Assembly (NCBI RefSeq): GCF_000485595.1
Contig: NW_014577263.1
Location: 49,491-82,131, forward strand
Source: Priapulus caudatus
Lineage: Eukaryota > Priapulida > Priapulimorpha > Priapulimorphida > Priapulidae
Direction of reading: 5' to 3'
Length of the DNA: 32,641 nt
Shown here one piece after another: positions 11,041 through 21,550 of this stretch. Each line of letters begins with the position of its first letter. Within the stretch, counting starts at the first letter, position 1. The notes below the pieces were generated by a model that searched no databases, was not told where the DNA came from, and saw only the letters and a list, made by a program, of their open reading frames with translations. The position numbers and the translations under genes were made by a program.

Positions 11041-11252
11041 AAGCTTGCTTCGTCGCTCGTTCATGAGTGAGTGACGTCACGTCCATGCGGACTCAAACTC
11101 CTATTTAAGGTGCATTGTGACCCTAACCCTAACCTAACTCTAAAAAATAACCCTAACCCTATTAAAAACAAAATTAATTAAATTTTGTACAGTCGAAACT
11201 GTGACGTAGGTCTGACGTATGTGAGCGACGAAACAAGCTTTCAACCTTTTGC
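11029..11252. mobile_element. MULE-like MITE with 9-bp target duplication
   Basis: A 224-bp element has 30-bp terminal inverted repeats at 11029-11058 and 11223-11252 (28 of 30 match; outer end GCAAGAGGTTGAAAGC versus GCAAAAGGTTGAAAGC). It is flanked by an exact 9-bp duplication, GCATCACTG, at 11020-11028 and 11253-11261. Long inverted repeats with a 9-bp duplication fit Mutator-like elements. It has no coding capacity. The interior (about 11119-11161) carries CCCTAA repeats, the complement of the animal telomere repeat. Copies 2 and 4 show the empty site. The stop codon of gene copy 1 (11038-11040) is inside its left repeat. Confidence 0.88.
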
Positions 11253-11261
11253 GCATCACTG

Positions 11262-12000
11262 CTCAATAATACAAGCATGTGATATCGGCCTGCCATCTGG
11301 TGTCGGACAACATAACAACTTTAATATATATGTTCTGGAGAATGCTACTATTACCCAGTGATGTTCATTAATATTAAATATATAAAATGATAATATATTT
11401 TCGCAATAATTATCTTAAGTATGATATGGCAATCACATTATTCAATGAGAGTTTGTACTCCATGCATCAATGCTCACTAGCTTGTTGTACTGCAATTATA
11501 TTTTCTGGGCAAAATGTTTTAAAATGTCAATTAATAATAATCTCTACAATAAAAATCATTTCTAACTATCTAATCCTTGGTTAGTTTCAATCTCCTCACC
11601 AAACATGCACATAAATTTATTTTATACGCTTGTTTGTGCGTAAGTTGAATTTTTTTGCAGGACAAATAAGATTTTATATCGAATTTTTAACGTGATTTTT
11701 GTATAAAATTATTTCTACTGTCAATAGACAAGGGATTATGAAAGGACTAAACATACAGAGATAAATGCAAAGGACAATGCAAATACAATGTAGGAGACAA
11801 CAGTACATTATCTAAACAGTATGAACAATGTTATTGCACACACTTCATAAACAATGTTATTATCCAAGTAGGAAAAACAATGATATAATATGGACTTACT
11901 CACAACCAACGACTGCAGCATATGTTTCACGCACGCACGCACGCACGCACGTACGCACGCACGCACAATTATATATATATAAATACGAGAAACTGATATT
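11262..12000. other. 3' UTR and downstream flank of copy 1
   Basis: AT-rich sequence follows the MITE and is strongly conserved with the flanks of copies 2, 3 and 4 (for example TGATATCGGCCTGCCATCTGG and TTTAATATATATGTTCTGGA). The conservation runs to about 11930, where an ACGC microsatellite (11930-11967) starts in each unit. No separate gene is supported; a 65-codon frame at 11387-11584 is not maintained in other copies. Confidence 0.6.
11548..11553 (+). terminator. Polyadenylation signal candidate, copy 1
   Basis: AATAAA in the context CTACAATAAAAATCATTTCTAA is preserved at the matching place in copies 2, 3 and 4. That makes it the best candidate for the end of the transcript. Confidence 0.5.
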
Positions 12001-12039
12001 TTCCACCCAGCGTGGCTTGGCTTCAAGCCTCCGTCACCC

Positions 12040-12255
12040 CAAACTCCACGACAGAATGGCGGCTTTCACTTCATTTGGCTGCAATCGGCGGCGTCCACGG
12101 TTTGTCAATAGTGGGGGGCCAATTGAGAGAATGAAGCGACGCATGCGCGGGGGGCTGAGTTTTAGGGGCGCGAAGAGCCGAGCGAGGAAGCCAGGGCGAG
12201 CTGCCGAGCGGGGGTGGGTGTGGAGGGTAGGGAGCTTTTCAATTTCGCACTGAAA
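12040..12255. other. GC-rich, promoter-like island
   Basis: About 215 GC-rich bases stand out from AT-rich surroundings and are not part of the duplicated unit. They contain AATGGCGGC (YY1-like), CGCATGCGCGG (NRF1-like) and two ATTGG/CCAAT boxes in inverse or direct sense. It may be a promoter, a CpG-rich 5' region carried in by retroposition, or a transposon piece. The frames on both strands show no recognisable protein. Confidence 0.35.
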
Positions 12256-12720
12256 TGGAGGCAATATGGTGCACATCGACAAGTAAAAATTCAATTTTAA
12301 ATGGAAGAAAACGGAATATACACCTTTTCAGTAACATGTCTATGTACATGTCAACTATAGTGAAGTATAAATTTGATGCATATGAATACTTAATTGGAGG
12401 GGGAAAATAATATGAAATAGGAATCTTTTTCAGGGCGTACAGAAATTTCATTTCTCAGACCTGTAATAGTCAAAAATAACATTGCGAATTGATAATTTAA
12501 ACACTTATAAACATCACTCGACTAGCTTTTTGCTTTAGTTTATGAGGTTTCTTCATGTTGGGCTGACCACAGTTTTGCCTTAAAAACCCAAGCTGCTTAG
12601 GATATTTAAATAAAGAATACATCAAATTTATTAATTAAAAAGATTAAGAACTAAAGTGCAATTACTCCAACTAAAGAATAAAAGGAAATTAGATATAAAA
12701 TATTACATAAAACTAACGGC
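12256..12720. other. AT-rich spacer with no recognisable feature
   Basis: AT-rich DNA with no conserved block, no coding signal that I recognise and no clear repeat. Confidence 0.5.
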
Positions 12721-12960
12721 TCATAAGGGTCTTATGTCCGCGCGGAGGTTACTGCGGAACGTCTGTACGTGCGGTATACGCGCTGCGTTCATGCTGTGCG
12801 TACAGCGTGCGTACAGCGTGCGTAGTGCGTAAAGTACAGTGTGTGGCAATATGCCAGACGGACTGAATCGACCCTCGATCGAGCCTCCGAAGCACAGGAT
12901 CAGGCCCCGAAGTCCGCACGGTATTGGGGCAAATACGGCGCTGTGCATGTCTGTTTGCTA
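12721..12960. other. GC-richer segment with a short GCGTACAGCGT repeat
   Basis: A sharply bounded, GC-richer 240-bp segment. GCGTACAGCGT is repeated in tandem at about 12798-12822. A 75-codon minus-strand frame covers it without any motif I recognise. It is possibly an inserted element fragment. Confidence 0.3.
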
Positions 12961-13026
12961 TAGAGTAAGGCAGAGGCTAGAGGGACTTCGTCAAACTTTG
13001 TAATTTTCCAGTAGGCAGATGAAAAT

Positions 13027-13310
13027 GTGGATAAACACTCTCTTTCGCTCTTTCCCCCTTCCTCTCCTCCTTATTCCCTCTTTCTTTTCTTGCATTTCTT
13101 TCCGATCATACAAAATACATATAGACTTATATTTTCTGCCTGTATAGTGGGGGGGGGGGGTTCGGGGCGCCGCCCCTGCAATCTACTGTATCTACTGTAT
13201 CTATTGTATCTATTGTATGTATTGTATCCTGAGTGTGCGAAGGGGGGCGCTGCATGCAGTTTGACCTCCCCCTTCAGACACATCCCGCCCAACTTACAGT
13301 CATAACTCAC
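13027..13310. repeat. Pyrimidine tract, G10 run and CTGTATCTAT tandem repeat
   Basis: A CT-rich stretch (13035-13105) is followed by a run of ten or more G (about 13148-13160), a GC palindrome (GGGGCGCCGCCCC, about 13165-13177), and five imperfect 10-bp repeats of CTGTATCTAT/TTGTATCTAT (about 13183-13229). No gene is supported. Confidence 0.6.
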
Positions 13311-13538
13311 AGATTATTGTAATAACAACACAACACTGCGAGTCAAGCAAGGAAGCTAACACGACTCTCTGCTGCATAAATAGCCGAGGTACCGCACGCA
13401 CGGGCGCAAAGACTCGTGCACAGTCACAGAGTCAGGATGCCGGTGTTGCCACGAGGGCACTGGGCAAGCGGATGGTGTTACCCATCGGAAATGTCCATGC
13501 TCGTGCAGCCGAACTCCTTATGTGCATTCGCGCATGAA

Positions 13539-14035
13539 TGTGCACGCACGCGTGTATGTGCGCGCACGCGCGTACGTGCCCGCACGCGTGTACGTGCACG
13601 CACGCTTGTATGCGTGTATGTGCACGCGCGTATGTGTACCCATGTGCGTACGTGCACGCATACGCGTATATACGAACGCCTGCGTGTACGTGCGCGCACG
13701 CGTGTAAGTGTACGCACGCGTGTATGCGCACGCATGCGTCTATGTGCATGCGCGTACGTGCACGCACGTGTGTAAGCGGGCGCATGCGTGTACGTGCTCG
13801 CATGCGTACACGCACGTGTACGTGCGCGCATACGTGCATGCCCACGCGTCTATGCGCCCGCCCGCGTATATGAACGCACGCGTGTACGTGCGCGCACACG
13901 TGTATCTGCACCCATGCGCGTACGCGCACGCATATTCGGCCGCCCGCGTGTATGCGCACGCCTGCTTGTACGTGCACGCACGCGTGTACGTGCGCGCATG
14001 TGCGCATGTACGTGCACGCATGCGTGTATGTGCAT
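13539..14035. repeat. 18-bp minisatellite of alternating pyrimidine-purine (Z-DNA-prone)
   Basis: Nearly 500 bases follow an 18-bp period with unit CGTGTACGTGCRCGCACG. The unit is a perfect pyrimidine-purine alternation, and most variants keep the alternation. Such DNA is the classic substrate for left-handed Z-DNA. Because 18 is a multiple of 3 and stop codons are rare in the unit, many frames on both strands stay open here (up to 191 codons); these are artefacts. Confidence 0.85.
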
Positions 14036-14318
14036 CATCCCATTTTTAAGCAAAAATTACTTTACATAGCTTCTCAACACATTAACAAAGTAAAACGTGC
14101 TTCATCATATTTCCTAAATACCTTCAATTTGGCATGTTTCTTGCTCCACCAAATGAAGCCTTGATCTCCTCTTATTCGTCGGAAGGGTATGAGCCAATAA
14201 CAGCTCATCTTATCTGATATGTGTTAGACCCACACACGTTGTTATAGCCCTATGCACGTGAAATCACAAGTTCTATAATTATTTGCCTCAGCTATGACTA
14301 ATGAATGCTTCACGCTCC
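14036..14318. other. AT-rich spacer with no recognisable feature
   Basis: AT-rich unique sequence between the minisatellite and the next duplicated block; no gene or repeat is supported. Confidence 0.5.
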
Positions 14319-14319
14319 C

Positions 14320-14870
14320 TAATTGCTGATCACCCAACAGTCTGACAATTTTTGCATCCTAAGCCAATAAAGGCGGAAACATAAGCAGATAGATCAGACA
14401 GAAAACAGCGCGGCGCTACATCGCATCGTGTACAATGATAAGGACAGACACACGGGCGGCTTCGCATCTCATTATCAATTCTTGAACGCGCCAGAGTTTC
14501 ATAGATAAGCCTTTTCCTTATACTCCGCGGTTTTCTCACGAATATCAACACTAGCGGTAATTTTCGGCGCGTGGCGTGTCAGCATGCTAGGCGCCGTAGT
14601 CTCTGGTCCACGCCCCGGACGACCACAGAATTCGATCACGACTCTCCTTCACGCGCGCACACCTATCTAACTTATATACAAGAGCTATACTAGTATATTA
14701 CGAGCTAATCTCGCTATTTCTCAGAATATTCTGCGGCGAACGCGGTGACTGCATATACACACCATTCAAACAGACGTCAGCGTTTTCGTTCGGAGTGTTC
14801 GTGGCCTAAAGTCCGTCTTCCGAATGCGAGTGTGAGGGATTGCGGTAACTAAGATGTTTGTCTAGCAGCC
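14320..14870. repeat. Segmental-duplication blocks upstream of copy 2
   Basis: Contains ATTGCTGATCACCCAACAG (also at about 25950), CGGCGCGTGGCGTGTCAGCA with GGACGACCACAGAAT (also at about 20975 and 26178), and block U with TCGCTATTTCTCAGAATATT (14708-14775). These blocks recur in the same order before copies 3 and 4. Near 14800-14850, GTGGCCTAAAGTCCGTCTTCC is a remnant of the right end of the fold-back element seen at 21551 and 26694. No coding region is supported. Confidence 0.7.
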
Positions 14871-14924
14871 ACTCAACGGCTGTCCACAGCCGCCTCCTGA
14901 GTCCCCACTACCACAATACTAACA

Positions 14925-15156
14925 TCACACACACACACCACACAACACACACCACACACACACACACAACACACAACACACCCACACATTCACACACCAC
15001 ACACACAAGCATCCCTTCCACCAGACTACACACACACATATACAACTTCACTTATCTCTGCTGTTAACACACAATACATCTACACACACACACACAACAA
15101 CTACACGACACCACACACACACACACATCACACACACAATCACACACACACATATA
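14925..15156. repeat. CA-rich microsatellite region
   Basis: Interrupted (CA)n and CACAC(A/C) runs, with indels typical of unpolished sequence. The matching place before copy 4 is a longer CA/ACGC tract. Confidence 0.85.
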
Positions 15157-15424
15157 TAACAGTAAATCCAGATCATACAACAACCAGTGATTTCTCACGA
15201 CACGCACACACGCACATCCCCGCACCTCGCACGCAACAGCACGCACGCACGTACGTTAGTCGTTACATCTACTCCCTAACTTTGTACAACGATACGACAT
15301 CTGATAGACAGACTTGATCTGAATAGATCTTACATTCCAACGATTGCAAGCAGCCAACTCTCCCGTTCTCCACACTCTACACTCTACATCTTGTAACTGG
15401 GTGAGTTATTATAATATTCATAAT

Positions 15425-15975
15425 AATAATAGGAGAGTGGACTTTCATAACACAGGAAATTCGTCATTACCTAACCTAGAACACCTAGATTTACTAAGCG
15501 AACTCAATACCAACTGACTCATCGTAACGTCACATTCGCCCTAGCATCTGCGAAATCGTTCTCCATATACACCTGCCAATGCGAGATACAGACTAAAACG
15601 TCGACACATTTCCATTCATTTGCCTCAGCTAAACGAATTATAAAAGCCGCTCTAACTTGAAACAAAAGCAGCTACTACCGACCTCTTGCTCCCATCGGCA
15701 TCGTGTGCTTCGCCTATCCTGCTTTGGTTTCAATAGCGTTTATACATTCAGTCTGCTGCAACATATATGAAAAATCGGTCGTACGTTTTTAGTCTTATCT
15801 CCGGATTGCGGGAACGAGGAAACGATTCGCTCGATGCTAGTCGAATTACTGTGTCCGATTGAGATGCTCAATCTGTTGAGTACGCTAGTAAAAATTCGTA
15901 GTACATCTAATGGCTAAGTACATGACGATATTCGCCTTGTTATTGAATTCACATCACACTCCTTTTCTATTATCT
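15425..15975. mobile_element. Fold-back (long inverted repeat) element in intron 1 of copy 2
   Basis: The first half is the inverse of the second half over roughly 250 bases per arm. The outer ends pair GGAGAGTGGACTTTCATAAC with the inverse of TTATTGAATTCACATCACAC. Deeper, GAGATACAGACTAAAACGT pairs with ACGTTTTTAGTCTTATCTCC, and CGCTCTAACTTGAAAC with the matching inverse segment. The loop is at about 15670-15720. No protein is encoded. The same element is in intron 1 of copy 3 and absent from copies 1 and 4. Confidence 0.75.
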
Positions 15976-16189
15976 CATCGATATATACACTTATATAAAA
16001 TACATAGACTGTACATATAGATAGTTTAATAACCTGCTGACTGATTATGAACGCAAAGTTCAACAAATTCAAACAAAGAATATAATATACAGTTCCACCT
16101 TTCTTTGTTCTTGCCGAACAATATTTACATTTTCGTTAATAAAACGTTTGTTTTTTTTTATAGCTACAGCTGAAGGCGGCCGCACATAT

Positions 16190-16770
16190 TAAGTTATACC
16201 AGCGTCAATCTCACTTACAACAACGTCCAACCAGCCAATAGATACATAGATATTATAGATGTTAATTCGCAGCGTCAATTCTCACTTACATCTGACAATC
16301 CACCCAGCCAGTATTATGTATACATAGATAATAGATATGTAAGTTAGCAGCGTTAATTCTCATATCAGCTTAACTCCACCCACTCAGTATAGGATACCAT
16401 AGATATTAGAGATTTAAGTATGCAGCGTCAATTCCACTTACAACTTACGTCTAACCAACCCCAGCCAGTATAGATACACTAATAATAAGATAAAGTAGCA
16501 AAGCGTTTAATCACCTTACACTACTCCACCAGCCTATATAGATACATAGATATATAGATATGAAATATGCACGCAATTCTCACTTACATAACGCCACCCA
16601 CCAGTATAGATACATAGATACATAATATATAGAGATGTTATATTTATCCAGGTCAATCTCACTACACTTACTTCACCATACCATTTTAGATACATAGATA
16701 TATAAGAGTAATTATGCAGCGCATCCACTACACCTTACATCCACCCAGGCCATAAGATACATAGATTCAT
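16190..16770. repeat. Intronic minisatellite, ~75-bp unit, 8 copies, each carrying splice-donor-like sequence
   Basis: Eight units start near 16191, 16259, 16340, 16415, 16492, 16561, 16636 and 16710. The unit begins GTAAGTTATGCAGCGTCAAT, continues TCTCACTTAC, then CCACCCAGCCAGTATAGATA, and ends in a GATA-type run. Its first bases are the exon 2 splice donor of this gene family. Copies 1, 3 and 4 have one unit only, directly after exon 2. Confidence 0.8.
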
Positions 16771-16837
16771 TAATTTCACCACTGAACTTGCTGTTATAGA
16801 ACTAGTTAAGAAGAAATCGTAATGTTACAAAATAAAG

Positions 16838-17122
16838 TAGGGAAGTCGAAAGGGAATGAAAGATAAAGAAAAGAAATGAAGGAAACGGAGAGAGCAAGGA
16901 GAAAAGGAGAGGAGGGAAGGAGAAGAAAGAGAAAGAAATGGAAGAACGAAGAGGAGAGAAAGGAGGAAAGGAGAGAGGAAGAAGAAAGAGAAGAAAATGA
17001 AGGAACGAGGGAACAAGGAGGAAAGGGAGAGAGGGAAGGAGAAAAAAAAGAATATGAAGGAACGGAGGAAAGCAAGGAGGGGAAAGGGAAAGGAAGGGGA
17101 AAGAGAGAAGTGAATGAAGGGA
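16838..17122. repeat. Purine tract in intron 2 of copy 2
   Basis: About 280 bases of almost only A and G on the plus strand, with GGAAGGAGAAGAAAGAGAAA-like repeats. It is the expanded counterpart of the short tract at 8299 in copy 1. Open frames of Lys/Glu/Arg or Ser/Phe/Leu are by-products. Confidence 0.85.
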
Positions 17123-18300
17123 CCGAGTCTATGCGTAGCGACTGTACTAATGTCATATGTCTGCACTGCGGAACGGCCGCGTGTACACGAATGTGGCTGC
17201 ATTCTGCGTCGATGCATTCCTATATAAAAGCGAGGATAAAAAGTAAAGGGTAACCTGCTTTCCTGATGTTGCAGGGCTAGACGTGTGCTCGTCATGTGAT
17301 CCAGTTTCACTGCATGGACACAATACTGAGTGCAGGAGTACACCTACATCATCGCCTCCATGTAATCATGCTCATAACACTTATAAATCTTTAGTTTTTT
17401 TATTACGTTTGTTTCTTAATAAGTTTTTTTATAAAAAATTTAATTTTCTTGACTGTGGCTCGTTCAATCACTTATACAAATATACAAAATCTAGATTCAC
17501 ATTCTATAGATATAGTGTCGTAAGCCATTACTATTTAGTACTCATGGTAATTATAAACATAGACCAGCTCACACTTATACTGATGATTTCAATAGCATAA
17601 CGATATAAAGTATATTCATTAGTTAGGGAAATAACTAACCAGGAACCATTAAATAATAGCGTATTTAGCCAACGTGATAATCAAACAGGCAATATTTAAA
17701 TCGACATAAAACGCAAGCACGATAACTGTCACTAACACTAGAAATCTCACTTTATTCACAGAGAGTTGCTGCTGCGTCACATCGTGTAACCCTAAACCTT
17801 CCATTGCCACATAAACCCATGCTTTTACGCGGTGGTGACCAGCACCGTATGTCAAGTAAGTACCTAGCAACCACTAGCACACATACTACATAAACACATC
17901 TACATATTGATAATCATGACGCTACTGTACGTCATGTCAGCAAAGGCACGTAATGGTTCCACGCAGCGTTTCTAAACATGACAGCCATGATTCAATAACG
18001 AATAAAGATTCCGCATGCTCAGTTGTCGTCGTTGTGTTTGCTGGATGTGTTGTCTCTTTGATTTGTCATAAACATATTTTGTTACATCACAATTTATACT
18101 ATATACAGCAATCTTACATATAGTACTGTAATAACGCAAATAACTGTTGAAGTTCACATGTTAATTAGTCAGTTTTTTAATGGAAATGCGAGTAATTTAC
18201 ATCTGGTTGTCAACTTTGATTACCTGTATTATAAACATTTATTTTCAGGACGGATGAAAATTGCCGGGGAGTATGTGTGGACAGGCCTCTGAAGGGTTAG

Positions 18301-18957
18301 AGTGCATCACCGCTCAATAATACAAGCATGTGATATCGGCCTGCCATCTGGTGTCGGACAACATAACAACTTTAATATATATGTTCTGGAGAATGCTACA
18401 ATTACCCAGTGATACTAATTAATATTAAATATAATAATGATAATATATTTTCTCAATAATTATTTTAAGTATGATATGGCAATCACATTATTCAAGGAGA
18501 GTTTGTACTCCATGCATGCTCGCTAGCTTGTTGTACTGCAATTATGCTTTCTGGGCAAAATCTTTAATGTCAATCTCAATGTTTAATTTTAATCTCTACA
18601 ATAAAAATCATTTCTAACTATCTAATCCTTGGTTAGTTTCAATCTTCTCACCAAACATGCACATACATTTATTTGATACTCTTTTTTGTGCTTAAATTGC
18701 AAATTTTTGTTGTTTCTATTTGATTTTTGAATAAAATTAATTCTACTGTCAATAGACAATGGACTATGAAAGAAATAAACATGCAGAGATAAACGCAAAG
18801 ATGAATGCAAATACAATGTAGGAGACAATGGTATTGTCTAAACAGCATAAACAATGTTATTATCTAAGTAGCAAAAACAATGATATAATGATTACTTACT
18901 CAATACAAACACCAATGACAGCAGTATGAGTTTCACGCACGCACGCATGCACACACG
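18301..18957. other. 3' UTR and downstream flank of copy 2
   Basis: Nearly identical to the flank after copy 4 and, apart from the MITE, after copy 1. AATAAA is at 18600-18605 in the same context as in copy 1. The conserved part ends at a CACGCACG microsatellite (about 18934-18962). Confidence 0.6.
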
Positions 18958-18962
18958 CACAC

Positions 18963-19235
18963 ATGCATATCTATAATATAATAGCAGAAAAAGCCGAAGT
19001 GTCGTTTTCCGTATCTGATCCGAAACCGTACCACGTATTCTCACGCGAATCGAGCTGGGGCCCCTTCTGGACGTCCCGAATACATTCCGCTACGTTAGAA
19101 CGCGATTTTTTCTGATCGTAAAGTAACTTTTGGAGGGAATTTTCTAAAAAGTTATGTGCCCGAAGAAACTTCGGCATTCATCGGAAACCCGCAGCAAATT
19201 TTAAGATCGTCAAATCCGCATGAGCACACACGCAC
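18963..19235. other. Unique spacer, no recognised feature
   Basis: A mixed-composition segment starting after the microsatellite, with CCGAAGTGTCG near its left end and AGAAACTTCGG near its right end. That may hint at a decayed inverted-repeat element. No gene is supported. Confidence 0.3.
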
Positions 19236-19239
19236 ACAC

Positions 19240-19342
19240 CAAAGCCATTGCGGCTGCGGTGTATAAACAACCAAGCACTGCCGCGCACAGCTGTCAGGCG
19301 AAAATTTAAGACAAAACACCAACGAGAGACGGCTGCTGCAGT

Positions 19343-19344
<2 letters not shown>
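19240..19344. repeat. Short interspersed repeat, copy A, before a TA/TG tract
   Basis: About 105 bases (CAAAGCCATTG ... ACACCAACGAGAGAC ... CTGC) match a second copy at 19748-19854. In both, a microsatellite follows directly, as a tail does in some SINEs. The similarity is clear but diverged; no promoter boxes could be confirmed. Confidence 0.5.
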
Positions 19345-19436
<92 letters not shown>

Positions 19437-19460
19437 TGTGCGTGTTGTGTGTGCGCGCCC
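19343..19460. repeat. (TA)n(TG)n compound microsatellite
   Basis: (TA)n at 19343-19364 runs straight into (TG)n to about 19445. It is alternating pyrimidine-purine throughout. Confidence 0.95.
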
Positions 19461-19747
19461 GTGTGTGACATTTTTAGACGCCGTTTCGATTGTCTAAGAG
19501 CACACACATAGGCCTCTACCGTACACTATAGTAATCTCCAGTCCCCTTTTGCAATGTGTTAAAGCTATTAAATTGTGTTTCTCACGCGATTTGTCATGAT
19601 AATGATAGCGATATCTGAATTGTACGATTAAAGTTATAATATAAGGTCATTTTAAATTAGTGGAGCTTCACCTAGCCTAGCAAGCCACACTAAACCACGC
19701 GCGAGACGCACGCACGCACAAGTCGGCTACCGCCACACGCACACATG

Positions 19748-19854
19748 CAAAGACATTGTAATTGGCGCTGCGTTATAAGACAGGCAAATCACTGATGCCG
19801 CGGCAAGCTGTGAGACAAAAATTGAGACACCCAACGAGATACGATCTGCATTTT
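19748..19854. repeat. Short interspersed repeat, copy B
   Basis: A diverged partner of the segment at 19240-19344 (CAAAGACATTG ... ACACCCAACGAGATAC ... CTGCA), again followed by a GT-rich tract. Confidence 0.5.
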
Positions 19855-20105
19855 GTATGTGTGTGTTGTGGTGTAATGTGATGTATGTGTGGGAGTTTGT
19901 GTATATGTGGTGCGTATGTGCGTGTGTGCGTGTGTGCGTGTGTGGTGTGTTTGTGTGCATGTGCGTGTCCGTGTATGTTGTGTGTGTAAATTGGTATTTG
20001 TTGATGGTGGGTGCGCGTGTGTGTGCGTGCACATGCCCGTCGTTGTGGATGCGATGTGTGCGTGCGTGCGTGCGCGCGGTGTGTGTGATGTGTGTGTGCG
20101 CAGCG
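19855..20105. repeat. Interrupted GT/GTGC-rich tract
   Basis: A mostly (TG)n region with GTGC and GTGGT interruptions; the Val/Cys/Thr/His-rich frames on both strands are repeat artefacts. Confidence 0.85.
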
Positions 20106-20159
20106 TTGTGTGCCAATATTTGACAACGGGAAGGTGTAACCCGGCCGCCGCCGTCCACT

Positions 20160-20540
20160 GACTTTCAGATATATATCTTCAAAACTACTCGCGTGCATTT
20201 TTATTTTGTTTTTAAGAATTTGTTTATTTAATGATGCTTCTACCAGAATGAATATATTTCAACGAATAATCTAAATATTGGAAATTGGTAAGTATGAAAT
20301 CACCCCACTGTCCCCTTTTTTTTGGAAGAATGGTATTGTAATTTAAGGTGAAAATTTCAGATTTTTATATAATTAGATACAGTTTTTTTTAACCAATGAT
20401 GATTGCATTAGGGTATGATTCGAGTCTACATATGCAGTATTTACTGTAAAATACAGTCTATCTAAAAGTGAGAGATAAATGGTTAAACCGCATCCTCAAA
20501 TCAACCGCCACTCAAACCGTCTGGAGGACGGGTACTAGCA
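20160..20540. other. AT-rich spacer, nothing recognised
   Basis: Low-GC unique sequence; no conserved block or frame of interest. Confidence 0.45.
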
Positions 20541-20555
20541 GTATAGCATATAAGT

Positions 20556-20635
20556 GTATCATATATTTTATATATATTTATATATATATATCATATATAT
20601 AATATATATATTATGTATGTGTGTGTGTGTGTCGT

Positions 20636-20667
<32 letters not shown>

Positions 20668-20712
20668 GTTGTGTGTGCTGTGTGTGTGTGTGTGTGTGTT
20701 GCTGTGGCGTGC
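20556..20712. repeat. (TA)n then (TG)n microsatellite
   Basis: An AT-alternating stretch at 20556-20612 is followed by GT repeats to about 20700. The same TA-then-TG arrangement precedes the homologous block at about 25200-25300. Confidence 0.92.
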
Positions 20713-20724
20713 GTGCGTGCTGCC

Positions 20725-21195
20725 AGCGCTGTATAAATTGGTTTCACGCCCATGTTTCCGGGGGGAAAGTTGCCTGAGAGAGCGTTGTGACTTGAGGTCA
20801 AGGTGTAGAAATGTAACGCTAATCACTTGCATCGTGTTCTATGACAACATAGTAACAACTGACTATCACAAGGCGAACAAATAAATCCCCCCTCCACCTA
20901 CCGCCGCGGAGTTTTCATTGAAAGCTCTCCGTTTCTTTCGGCGGTTCCCAAGAATAGACAATAACTGGTAATTTCGGCGCGTGGTGTTGCCAGGCCTGGC
21001 GGTAGCGCGTAGTCTCTGTCCCGGGACGACACAGAGATGTCGATTTCACGGTTGCTCACTCAACGTGCTCACTACCTATCTACCTTATAGACAGAGCTAT
21101 TAGATATAGTACAGGAGCTTAGTCTCCGCTATTTCTCAAGAAATTCGTCTGCGACGCGTGATGCTGCATATATCGACCCATGTAACTAGTACGTT
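20725..21195. repeat. Segmental-duplication blocks upstream of copy 3
   Basis: Includes GTATAAATTGGTTTCACGCC...GAAAGTTGCCTGAGAGAG (also at about 25348), GGCGCGTGGTGTTGCCAG (also at 14564 and 26178) and block U (21123-21190). The shared order of blocks shows that whole units were duplicated. Confidence 0.7.
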
Positions 21196-21254
21196 TTGTC
21201 GATTCGGATGGGTGCTGGTGTTGTAGTGTAGGCCTGGTCGGCGTTGCCAGGATA

Positions 21255-21395
21255 ACGACGACGACGACGACGACCGACAACAACCCAACACCAAGCACAC
21301 AGTACAACAACAATCTAACAACACAACGAACACACACCAAAACAATCAGCAACAAAAAGCAACCACAACAACAAAACAACACACAACAACAAGAC
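21255..21395. repeat. GAC then AAC/ACA trinucleotide tract
   Basis: (GAC)n at 21256-21274 changes to an interrupted AAC/ACA-rich run. The homologous tract at 26434-26556 is longer and purer. Confidence 0.8.
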
Positions 21396-21550
21396 AACAC
21401 ACTGGCTATTGGGCATCGCTCTCTCTGACTGTAAAATGACTTAATACTCTGCAAGCGACAGACTTGATAAGCTTGCCGCGATCCGTGGTGTAAGTATAGT
21501 TAGTTGGATAGTGTGGGCGATGTTTTGAGGAGTGTGAGATGTTGAATTGT

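Larger units (their letters stand above)
15343..18300 (+). pseudogene. Secreted cysteine-rich peptide, copy 2 (disrupted as sequenced)
   Basis: Matches to all five exons lie in order. Exon 1 is at about 15343-15400, with the start codon read as ATTG and several indels before an intact GTGAGT donor. Exon 2 is at about 16164-16190 (donor G missing), exon 3 at about 17275-17335 (frame broken, donor GT lost), exon 4 at about 17762-17855 (94 nt where 96 is expected) and exon 5 at 18249-18300. Exon 5 is perfect: TDENC, RGVC, then PLKG and TAG. The upstream leader is present but eroded by single-base indels. Introns show the same random indels, so many lesions may be assembly error; from about 18000 onward the sequence is clean. 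The gene may be functional in reality. Intron 1 holds a fold-back element and intron 2 an expanded minisatellite. Confidence 0.65.

Noticed and set aside
11119-11161. A chromosome end marked by CCCTAA repeats
   Set aside because: There are only a few imperfect units inside a short MITE, with normal sequence on both sides.
11387-11584. 65-codon plus-strand frame in the 3' UTR of copy 1
   Set aside because: The matching sequences after copies 2 and 4 do not keep the frame, and there is no recognisable motif.
12058-12253. Small Arg-rich protein starting MAAFTSFGCNRRRPRF
   Set aside because: There is no family match I know of, the frame is explained by GC-rich DNA, and ATG in AATGGCGGC is a common promoter-motif coincidence.
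13416-14069. Many overlapping open frames of 60-191 codons
   Set aside because: The 18-bp repeat unit is a multiple of three and poor in stop codons, so most frames stay open by chance.
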